From assembly GCA_023457435.1 (NCBI GenBank), contig JAEWLS010000034.1:1-64000 (forward strand): a stretch of 64,000 bases of DNA. Reading direction: 5' to 3'. Below the pieces are notes generated by a model that saw nothing but the letters and a program-made list of their open reading frames with translations, did not search any database and was not told where the DNA came from. The first letter of the stretch is position 1, and each line of letters starts with the position of its first letter. Shown here in pieces: positions 50,197 through 56,823 of this stretch. The position numbers were made by a program, and so were the translations under genes. This stretch comes from Pseudomonadota bacterium. GTDB taxonomy: Bacteria > Pseudomonadota > Alphaproteobacteria > Rhizobiales > Rhizobiaceae.

Positions 50197-51131
50197 ATCG
50201 GCGGCAGATCGCCGATCGGCACGAAGCCGAGCGACACCGCCCCGGCGCGGATGGTCAGCGGCAGCGATGGCTGCGCGCCGAGCGCCGACAGGCCGGCGAA
50301 CACCGACGCGATCTGGCTCGCGGATTGCGGAAACGCCTCGACCATAGCCGCGCCGACCGACGCCAGGTCCGTCGCCGTCAGCACCAGATCCGCGTCGACC
50401 AGCCCGTCTCCCCTGACCGAGGCCGTGCCCGTCGCCGTCAGCCGCGCTTGCCCGGCACCGGCGATGTCGAGTTTGCGCACCGTGAACTTCCCGCCGCGCA
50501 GGCTGCGCCCGAACCGCGCCACCCCGTCGACATAGGCGATGTCGGCAATGCCCGACACCGGCGGCAGCTCGCCGCCGATCAAGGCCGCGCCGAACGACAG
50601 CCCGTCGAAGCGCATCGCGACGTCCAGGTCCCTGCCGTTCTGCCGGCCGTGCAGTTCCAGCCGCTCCGCCGCGAGCACCTGCGGGCTGTCCGACATCCGC
50701 GCCGTCGCGGAGACCTTCACGAACTCGGTCGAGACGGTCTCCGGCAGCGGCATGGCGAGGCGCGCGCTCGCCCGCGCGCTGTCCCAGGCGATGTCGAACG
50801 GCACCAGCCCGGCGATGTCGAGCTGCGCCGGTCCGTCGGTTTCCGCGACGAGGCGGAACGGGTTGTAGATCTGCGCGGCCGAGCGGAGCGCCCCTGCGCT
50901 TAGCGCCACGCCGGAACGCTCGACGCCGATGCTGTCGCAAAACAGCCCGATACGGAACGGGAAGCCGCGCGCCTCGGGATTTGTGCACTCGACGCGGCCG
51001 AAGGCGGTTTCCTTGCCGGTGCGCGCCCGCACCTCGTCGACAAGGCGGCCGGCCGCCCAGTACCACCCGCCGGCATAGCCGGTGAGCACGAACAGGATGA
51101 TCACCGTCAGCCAGAAGAAGCGGCGTGCCAT
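50193..51131 (-). CDS. DUF2125 family protein
   Basis: A 312-residue protein with an N-terminal signal anchor (MARRFFWLTVIILFVLTGYAGGWYW) and a large beta-rich extracytoplasmic part. ARGFPFRIGLFCDSIGVE, NPFRLVAETDGPAQLDI and PLTIRAGAVSLGFVPIGDLPPI are DUF2125 hallmarks. The family is alphaproteobacterial and its long repetitive beta structure recalls lipid-transfer or envelope proteins, but no function is proven. It usually sits next to tyrC and a gamma-glutamylcyclotransferase gene, as here. Confidence 0.88.
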   Translation of the reverse strand: MARRFFWLTVIILFVLTGYAGGWYWAAGRLVDEVRARTGKETAFGRVECTNPEARGFPFRIGLFCDSIGVERSGVALSAGALRSAAQIYNPFRLVAETDGPAQLDIAGLVPFDIAWDSARASARLAMPLPETVSTEFVKVSATARMSDSPQVLAAERLELHGRQNGRDLDVAMRFDGLSFGAALIGGELPPVSGIADIAYVDGVARFGRSLRGGKFTVRKLDIAGAGQARLTATGTASVRGDGLVDADLVLTATDLASVGAAMVEAFPQSASQIASVFAGLSALGAQPSLPLTIRAGAVSLGFVPIGDLPPI

Positions 51132-51230
51132 TCACGAACCTCCGGGTTGCGCTTGACGCCGGCCGTCCCGCATCGCTACCCGCTGGCCTTCTTGCAGCGC
51201 CGCCGGTGCGGCGTCCATAGGCGGTTCGAA

Positions 51231-51746
51231 ATGGACGATTTTTGGGTGTTCGGCTACGGCTCGCTGATGTGGCGCCCGGGCTTCGCGCACACCGAAACGC
51301 GCCGGGCGCGCGTTGCCGGCTATCGCCGCGCGCTGTGCGTCCATTCGCATGTCCACCGCGGCACCGTCGATCGGCCGGGCCTGGTGCTCGGCCTCGACCG
51401 CGGCGGCGCCTGCGTCGGCATGGCGTTTCGCGTGCCGGCAACGCTGCATGGCGAGGTCATGGACTATCTGCGCGAGCGCGAGCTGGTGACCAACGTCTAT
51501 CTGGAGCGCCACGTGACCGCGGTGCTCGACGGCGGCGAGACGGTGACGGCGGTCGCCTACGTCGTCGACCGCAGTCACGGCCAGTATGCCGGCCGGCTCG
51601 ACGTCGATCGGGCGGTCGAGCGGGTGCGCGGCGCGGCCGGCGTGTCGGGGCCGAACGAGGAATACGTGCTCAATACCGAAGCGCATCTGCGCGCGCTCGG
51701 CATTCGCGACCGCTGGCTCGAGGAGGTCGCGGCCAGGCTTTCCTAG
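51231..51746 (+). CDS. Gamma-glutamylcyclotransferase, ChaC-like
   Basis: A 171-residue cytoplasmic enzyme of the ChaC/GGCT family. DFWVFGYGSLMWRPGF (3-18) is the substrate-binding YGSL motif, and GVSGPNEEYVLNTEAHLRALGI near the C-terminus is typical of ChaC. ChaC enzymes break down glutathione to 5-oxoproline and Cys-Gly. The ATG chosen begins exactly at the family's N-terminus; a start 28 codons upstream adds unrelated basic sequence. Its stop shares CTAG with the convergent plsC gene. Confidence 0.9.
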   Translation: MDDFWVFGYGSLMWRPGFAHTETRRARVAGYRRALCVHSHVHRGTVDRPGLVLGLDRGGACVGMAFRVPATLHGEVMDYLRERELVTNVYLERHVTAVLDGGETVTAVAYVVDRSHGQYAGRLDVDRAVERVRGAAGVSGPNEEYVLNTEAHLRALGIRDRWLEEVAARLS

Positions 51747-52537
51747 GCCGCTGGAGCCGGCGCCTTCAGCTCGGCGAGGCGCTTGCGCGCGCTTTCGGGC
51801 ATCGGCGGCGCCACCGCGTCGGCGGCGGTCTCGAGCAGGATCCGGTCGCAACCGGCCTCGGTCTCGGCGATCAGCCGCGCCATGAACTCCTCCTTGCCGA
51901 GACCCGGAGGGATGGGCTTCAGGAAACGGGCGCGGATCGTGCCGGGAAAGCGCAGGAACTTGCGCCGCGGCCAGAACAGCCCGGCCTGGTGCGACACCGG
52001 GACCACGGGGATATCGAGTTCGGAGTAGATCTCGGCGATCCCCCACTTGTAGGAGGGCTCGGCGCCCGGTGGCCGGCGCGTCCCCTCGGGGTAGATGATG
52101 AGCTGGCGCCCGTCCTTCATCTCGACACGGGCGCGCGCGATGACGTCGCGAAGTGCCTTGCCCTTCTTGCCGCGATCCACCGGGATCAGCCGCTGCTTGG
52201 CCATGTACCAGCCGAACAGCGGAATCCAGAACAGCTCGCGCTTGAGAATGTAGATCGGGTCGGGGAGGTGGTGGAAGAACGCCAGCACGTCCCAGAAGGA
52301 CTGGTGCTTCGGCGCCAGGATGAACGAGCCGGCGGGCAGGTTTTCCAGCCCGTCGATGCGGCGCGTCGTGCCGACCGTCTTGTCCATCATCCACAGCAGC
52401 GAACGCGCCCAGAAGCGCGGCACCCACCACGCCTTCTTTCGCGGCGCCAGGAAGTAGAACGGCGTGAACACGATCATCTGGATGATCGTCACGGCGTAGA
52501 GAGCGATGTTGTAGACGACGGAGCGGAGAGCGAGCAT
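51743..52537 (-). CDS. plsC: 1-acyl-sn-glycerol-3-phosphate acyltransferase
   Basis: A 264-residue membrane-associated acyltransferase that makes phosphatidic acid. The N-terminal 30 residues are hydrophobic. KHQSFWD (77-83) is the catalytic HX4D motif, IYPEGTRRPPG is the substrate-binding block, and VPVSHQAGLFWPRRKFLRFPGTIR follows as in PlsC. The C-terminal tail is Ala/Pro-rich. It lies downstream of ydcF on the same strand with a 57-nt gap and may be cotranscribed. Confidence 0.92.
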   Translation of the reverse strand: MLALRSVVYNIALYAVTIIQMIVFTPFYFLAPRKKAWWVPRFWARSLLWMMDKTVGTTRRIDGLENLPAGSFILAPKHQSFWDVLAFFHHLPDPIYILKRELFWIPLFGWYMAKQRLIPVDRGKKGKALRDVIARARVEMKDGRQLIIYPEGTRRPPGAEPSYKWGIAEIYSELDIPVVPVSHQAGLFWPRRKFLRFPGTIRARFLKPIPPGLGKEEFMARLIAETEAGCDRILLETAADAVAPPMPESARKRLAELKAPAPAA

Positions 52538-52593
52538 TGCGAGACCGTATAGAGCCCGCGCTCGTTACACCACGCGGTCCCGTGCCGCCAGCT

Positions 52594-53280
52594 TCAGCCG
52601 GCCGACGCGGTAATCGTCGGTCCGACCGGCGCGGTTTCGCCGTCGACCATGTCGCGCACGACGGCGGCGAGGAACTTTGTGTACTCGGTGAACAGCACGC
52701 GCAGCGCGTCGGCGTTCAGCAGCCACTCGCCGCGGTCGATGCGCGTGTTCACCACCGGATAGGGCAGGATCTCGGTACCGGCGCCGAAACGCTGCATCTC
52801 GAGCAGCGAGCGCGGCATGTGGTAGTTGTTGGTCACCAGGATCACGCTGGCGAAGGCGTTCCGGTGCAGCCATTGCGCGCTGATGATCGCGTTGCCGACC
52901 GTGTCGGCCGCCACCTTGTCGATGTCGACGCAGCACGAGAACAGCGAGACGTCTGAGCCGGTGGCCTTGGCGAGGTCCTCCGGCCGCGCGGCGGGATTGA
53001 CGCCGCTGATCAGCAGCCGCTTTCCCTTGCCGGACTTGAGCAGGTCCACGGCCGCGTCGATGCGCGCCTGGCCGCCTGTGAGCACGATGATGGCATCGGC
53101 CTCGTGCGGCTCGTCCGGCGCGGCAAGCCGGCTGATATGGCTTGAGAACACGCCGAATCCGGCAATGAAGGCCAGGACGCCGAGGCCTATAACCCAGAAC
53201 AGCACTCGGCCGCGCCGTCGCCCGCGTATGGTAGCGACGCCGCCGGCACTGGCACCGGTCTCCGGCAGTGGTCCCTTCAT
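52594..53280 (-). CDS. YdcF family (DUF218) membrane protein
   Basis: A protein of about 228 residues with a basic N-terminus, one transmembrane helix (about 25-47) and an extracytoplasmic DUF218 domain. ADAIIVLTGGQARIDAAVDLLKSGKGKRLLISGV is the nucleotide-binding-like opening, and LVTNNYHMPRSLLEMQRF and the C-terminal EYTKFLAAV are conserved. The family includes ElyC/SanA/YdcF proteins linked to envelope integrity. An ATG four codons upstream is possible. A role in cell-wall precursor metabolism is likely but unproven. Confidence 0.87.
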   Translation of the reverse strand: MKGPLPETGASAGGVATIRGRRRGRVLFWVIGLGVLAFIAGFGVFSSHISRLAAPDEPHEADAIIVLTGGQARIDAAVDLLKSGKGKRLLISGVNPAARPEDLAKATGSDVSLFSCCVDIDKVAADTVGNAIISAQWLHRNAFASVILVTNNYHMPRSLLEMQRFGAGTEILPYPVVNTRIDRGEWLLNADALRVLFTEYTKFLAAVVRDMVDGETAPVGPTITASAG

Positions 53281-53369
53281 GCGTCGTTCCATAACAGGCG
53301 AATGGGGCAGCCTTTCGACACTTGTCCTAGCTGTCGCAAACTTTGCTTACAAATTGATTCGTCGCGTGA

Positions 53370-54368
53370 TCAGTCGCCCTGGCGGGCGTCTATTTCGCGC
53401 AGGTAGGAAACGACGGTGAGGTGGGTGGTCACCGCCGTGAGCAGGGCGACCGCGAGGACGACGAGGATGACGCCGGCATAACCGGAGTAGCCGATGGCGA
53501 ATGTGCCGAACAGCGCCGCCGTCTGGTCTGCCTCCGGCGTCGCCAGATTGCGCGACGACCACAGCGAGAACCCCGCGAAGATCAGCGCCGCCAGGACGCC
53601 GCCCGCTGCCGCGCCCTTGAAGCCGGTGAGCAGGAAATGGCTGCGGAACTGCGAGGCGATGAAGCGCGCCTCCGCCCCGACGAAATGCAGCACTTCGATG
53701 ATATGGCCGTTGCCGGCCATTGCGCCGCGCGTGGCGAACACGACGGTGAGAACCGTCGCCGACAGCATCAGCACCAGGACGCTAACACCGAGGAAGACCG
53801 TGGTGCGTGCCATGGCGACGAGCCGGTCGACCCAGGTTCGGTGGTCGTCGAGCGTCGCCCCGGGAACCGCCTCGGCGACCGCCGCGCGCATTGCCGGGAA
53901 ATCGGGCGCCGCCGCCGGATCGATCGTCACGGTGACGAGGCGCGGCACGGGCAGCTCGTCGAAGTCGAGCCCGCTGCCCAGCCACGGCTCCAGCAGCCGC
54001 GCCGTCGCCGCGCGGTCGACGATGGTTGCCGCGCGGACGCCTGCGAAGCCGCGCGCTACCGTTGCGGCCTTCTGCAGCGCCGCTTCCATGTCCACGCCCT
54101 CGGCAGGCCGGATCTGGATCGTCGCCTCGCGCGCGATCTCGCTCTGCCAGGCCGACGCCGCGTCGCTGACCAGCGTCACCGCGCCGAGCGTGAGGCAGGA
54201 CAGGAACGTCATGATCGCGATGACCAGCACCAGCGCCGAGCCGGCGACGTTCTGCGGCGGCACGATCGGCGCCGCCTTGCGGTGGCCGCGCTGCGGCGCG
54301 GTCAGGTCGGCCGGGCGCGAGGCCGGAACCGCCCTGGCACTAGACGATGGTCCTGCGGCCTCAGTCAT
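53370..54368 (-). CDS. ftsX: Cell division ABC transporter-like permease FtsX
   Basis: A 332-residue FtsX. The N-terminal 40 residues are cytoplasmic and Pro/Arg-rich, then one helix (about 44-66), an extracytoplasmic domain (about 70-185) and three C-terminal helices with MAGNGHIIEVLHFVGAEARFIASQF, typical of FtsX/MacB-type permeases. With FtsE it controls peptidoglycan hydrolases at the septum. The ATG overlaps the ftsE stop by 8 nt, so the two are translated together. Confidence 0.92.
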   Translation of the reverse strand: MTEAAGPSSSARAVPASRPADLTAPQRGHRKAAPIVPPQNVAGSALVLVIAIMTFLSCLTLGAVTLVSDAASAWQSEIAREATIQIRPAEGVDMEAALQKAATVARGFAGVRAATIVDRAATARLLEPWLGSGLDFDELPVPRLVTVTIDPAAAPDFPAMRAAVAEAVPGATLDDHRTWVDRLVAMARTTVFLGVSVLVLMLSATVLTVVFATRGAMAGNGHIIEVLHFVGAEARFIASQFRSHFLLTGFKGAAAGGVLAALIFAGFSLWSSRNLATPEADQTAALFGTFAIGYSGYAGVILVVLAVALLTAVTTHLTVVSYLREIDARQGD

Positions 54369-55059
54369 AGATATCCAACCGTCCCTCGGCGAGGACCATC
54401 CTCCGCGCCTCGACCTGCTCCATCAGCTGCACGTCGTGCGTGGCGATGACCACCGCAGTGCCGAGCCGGTTGAGCTCGAGGAACAGCCTGAGCAGCCTAC
54501 GCCCCAGCGTCGGGTCGACGTTGCCCGTCGGCTCGTCGGCAAGCAGGATCTGCGGCTGCTCGATCAGGGCGCGGGCGATCGCCGCGCGCTGCTTCTCGCC
54601 GCCGGACAGCACCGGCGGCAGTACGTGCATGCGGTCGCCGAGGCCGACCCATTTCAGCAGTTCGACCACGTCCGCGCGATACGTGCCCTCCTCGCGCCCC
54701 CGCACCCGCAGCGGCAGCGCCACGTTCTCGTAGGTGGTCATGTGGTCGAGCAGCCGGAAATCCTGGAACACGATGCCGATGCGCCGGCGCAGCAGCGGCA
54801 GCTCGTTTCTGGTGATGCGCGAGCGGTCCTTTCCGAACATGGTGATCAGGCCGCGCGTCGGCCGCAGCGACATGAACAGCAGCCGCAGCAGCGACGTCTT
54901 GCCGGCGCCGGAAGGGCCGCTCAGGAACTGGAACGAGCGCTCGGGCACGCTGAAGGAAATGTCGCGCAGTATCTCCGGCCCCATGCCATAGCGAAGCCCG
55001 ACATTCTCGAAACGGATCAGGTCCGGACTTCCGGTTCGCTTGGTTGTCGTCGAAGCCAT
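54361..55059 (-). CDS. ftsE: Cell division ATP-binding protein FtsE
   Basis: A 232-residue ABC ATPase. Walker A is GPSGAGKT (48-55), the signature is LSGGEKQR (151-158), and Walker B with the D-loop is ILLADEPTGNVDP. IRFENVGLRYGMGPEILRDISF and FQDFRLLDHMTTYENVALPLRV mark it as FtsE. It powers FtsX-dependent activation of septal wall hydrolases. A CtrA-type box lies about 40 nt upstream of its start, which fits cell-cycle control of division genes. Confidence 0.95.
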   Translation of the reverse strand: MASTTTKRTGSPDLIRFENVGLRYGMGPEILRDISFSVPERSFQFLSGPSGAGKTSLLRLLFMSLRPTRGLITMFGKDRSRITRNELPLLRRRIGIVFQDFRLLDHMTTYENVALPLRVRGREEGTYRADVVELLKWVGLGDRMHVLPPVLSGGEKQRAAIARALIEQPQILLADEPTGNVDPTLGRRLLRLFLELNRLGTAVVIATHDVQLMEQVEARRMVLAEGRLDIYD

Positions 55060-55099
55060 CTAGGGCAGCGCGCGCTCCCGGCACTTTCGGTTTTCATGG

Positions 55100-55114
55100 T
55101 TAACGCGCGATTAA
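55100..55114. promoter_or_regulatory. CtrA-type binding site between ftsE and a divergent gene
   Basis: TTAACGCGCGATTAA is a perfect TTAA-N7-TTAA, the consensus for the alphaproteobacterial cell-cycle regulator CtrA. It lies in the divergent region, 41 nt from the ftsE start and 96 nt from the start at 55210. The symmetry allows action on either gene. Confidence 0.75.
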
Positions 55115-55209
55115 CGCAACTTCGGCAGGATGCGCGCGACGCGAAGCATTAACCACTTCTGACTACGTCTCGCGGGTTACTCGAAGCCGGACGCCAGCGA
55201 AAGGCCAAC

Positions 55210-55851
55210 ATGACGGACGAGAGCATGGCACGCCCGGTTTCCGGCGAAATCATGTCTGACGGCGCGCCGCGCGCCGCGCGTCCGTCTGCCGAGCCCGGCA
55301 CGGTGATCGACGCCGACTATGTGTCGGTGGTGCCGCCCGCTCCATCACGCCAGCGCCCTCCGGAGCCTACGCAGGCTGCGGCGCAGCCGGGCATGGACAT
55401 CCTCAAGCACGCGGCGCCGGATGGGCCGCGGCGCGGCGGCCCGCTGTTCTGGCTGTTCGGCATGGTCCTCGTCGTTGGGGCGTTCTGGGTGTCGGGGGGA
55501 CATGCGCTGGTTTCGAGACCGGCGCCGGCGCAGCCCCAGACTGGCGCTCCGGCGGCGGCGGCCGGCACTGCCCTGCGGATTGTCGAGGTCACCAGCCGAA
55601 TCGAGAAGAGCGGCACCCGGAGCTTCCTCCTCGTCGACGGCGAGGTGGTGAACACCGGGTCCCGCCGCGAGGATCTGCCGAGCCTCGACATCCGCGTTAC
55701 CGACGGAGCCGGGCGGACGACCAGCTATTTCCTGGGGACAAGCGACAGGCGGCTCGCACCCGACGGGCGCTTCGCCTTCTCCAGCAGGCTGGAGGCACCT
55801 AAGGACGGCGTGGGGACCGTGACGGTCGATTTCCGCAAGGATGGCCAATAA
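55210..55851 (+). CDS. Single-pass membrane protein with C-terminal FxLYD/DUF3426-like domain
   Basis: A 213-residue protein. Residues 1-75 are disordered and Pro/Ala-rich, about 78-102 form a membrane helix (GGPLFWLFGMVLVVGAFWVSGG), and 119-213 form a small beta domain (RIVEVTSRIEKSG...FLLVDGEVVNTGSRREDLPSL...FRKDG) resembling the FxLYD/DUF3426 module. Rhizobial relatives next to ftsE-hpt usually carry an N-terminal zinc ribbon; I see no CxxC pairs here. The stop overlaps the hpt start (TAATG). Function unknown. Confidence 0.75.
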   Translation: MTDESMARPVSGEIMSDGAPRAARPSAEPGTVIDADYVSVVPPAPSRQRPPEPTQAAAQPGMDILKHAAPDGPRRGGPLFWLFGMVLVVGAFWVSGGHALVSRPAPAQPQTGAPAAAAGTALRIVEVTSRIEKSGTRSFLLVDGEVVNTGSRREDLPSLDIRVTDGAGRTTSYFLGTSDRRLAPDGRFAFSSRLEAPKDGVGTVTVDFRKDGQ

Positions 55852-56393
55852 TGCCTGTCGTACGCGGCAAGGACATCGAGATCCTGTTCAGCGCCTCGGC
55901 CATCGCCAGGCGCAATCTCGAGCTGGCCAAGGAGATCGCCGCGCGCGACTATCACGACCTTCTCGTGATCTCGATCCTGAAGGGCTCGTTCATCTTCGCC
56001 GCGGACCTGATCCGGGCGATGCACGACACCGGGCTCTCGCCTGAAGTCGAGTTTATCTTCATCTCGAGCTACGGTACGGGAACCACCAGCGGCGAGGTGC
56101 GCGTGCTGCGCGACATCGACAACGAGGTGGCAGGCCGCGACGTCCTGCTGATCGACGACATTCTCGAAAGCGGCAAGACGCTGAAGTTCACCCGCGAGCT
56201 GATGCTGTCGCGCGGCGCCCGCTCGGTCTCCATTGCCGTTCTGCTCGACAAGACGACGCGCCGGCAGATCGACATGGAAGCGGACTTCGTCGGCTTCGAG
56301 TGCCCCGACTATTTCGTGGTCGGCTACGGCATGGACGTCGCCCACGCCTTCCGCGAGTTGCCTTTCGTGGGCATCGTCAAGGGTGACGCCTGA
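55851..56393 (+). CDS. hpt: Hypoxanthine phosphoribosyltransferase
   Basis: A 180-residue purine salvage enzyme that joins hypoxanthine or guanine to PRPP. VLLIDDILESGKT (98-110) is the PRPP-binding loop, VISILKGSFIFAADL (39-53) and FISSYGTGTTSGEVRVLRD (70-88) are the other conserved parts, and FVGFECPDYFVVGYGMDVAHAFRELPFVG closes the base pocket. Full length. It is coupled to the preceding gene by a TAATG overlap and followed after 67 nt by cpdR. Confidence 0.95.
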   Translation: MPVVRGKDIEILFSASAIARRNLELAKEIAARDYHDLLVISILKGSFIFAADLIRAMHDTGLSPEVEFIFISSYGTGTTSGEVRVLRDIDNEVAGRDVLLIDDILESGKTLKFTRELMLSRGARSVSIAVLLDKTTRRQIDMEADFVGFECPDYFVVGYGMDVAHAFRELPFVGIVKGDA

Positions 56394-56460
56394 ACCCCGC
56401 GCGGAAGGACAGGCATTGAGAGAAGCTTCCGAAAATTCCTGTTTCGCCGGATGGGGAGAG

Positions 56461-56823
56461 ATGGGTCGCATCCTGATCGTAGAGGACGACGATTCGGTCC
56501 GCACGTTCTCGGCGCGTGCGCTTGCCGCTGACGGCCACGCCGTCGACACGGCCTGCGACGGGGAGGAAGGGCTGGAGCGCATCCGCGCGGCGCAGGGGTC
56601 CTACGATCTCGTGCTATCCGACATCCGCATGCCGGTGATGGACGGCATCGAGATGGCGCGAAACACCGCCGCTGCGTTCCCGCACCAGCGCATCCTGCTG
56701 ATGACCGGCTATGCCGAGCAGCGCGAGCGCGCCGCCGAACTGGAAGGCATCGTCATCGGCGTGGTGTCGAAGCCGTTCACCCTGGCCGAGATCCGGGCGC
56801 AGGTGGCACGCGCGCTGCGCTAG
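56461..56823 (+). CDS. cpdR: CpdR response regulator
   Basis: A 120-residue single-domain receiver. VEDDDSVRTFSARALAADGHAVDTACDGEEGLE opens the family, Asp54 in LVLSDIRMPVMDG is the phosphoacceptor, and LLMTGYAEQRERA and SKPFTLAEI hold the switch Thr and Lys. This matches CpdR, which when unphosphorylated directs ClpXP to degrade CtrA and other cell-cycle proteins; phosphate arrives from ChpT. It follows hpt, with GGGGAGAG before the ATG. The stop shares CTAG with the convergent DUF4175 gene. Confidence 0.93.
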   Translation: MGRILIVEDDDSVRTFSARALAADGHAVDTACDGEEGLERIRAAQGSYDLVLSDIRMPVMDGIEMARNTAAAFPHQRILLMTGYAEQRERAAELEGIVIGVVSKPFTLAEIRAQVARALR

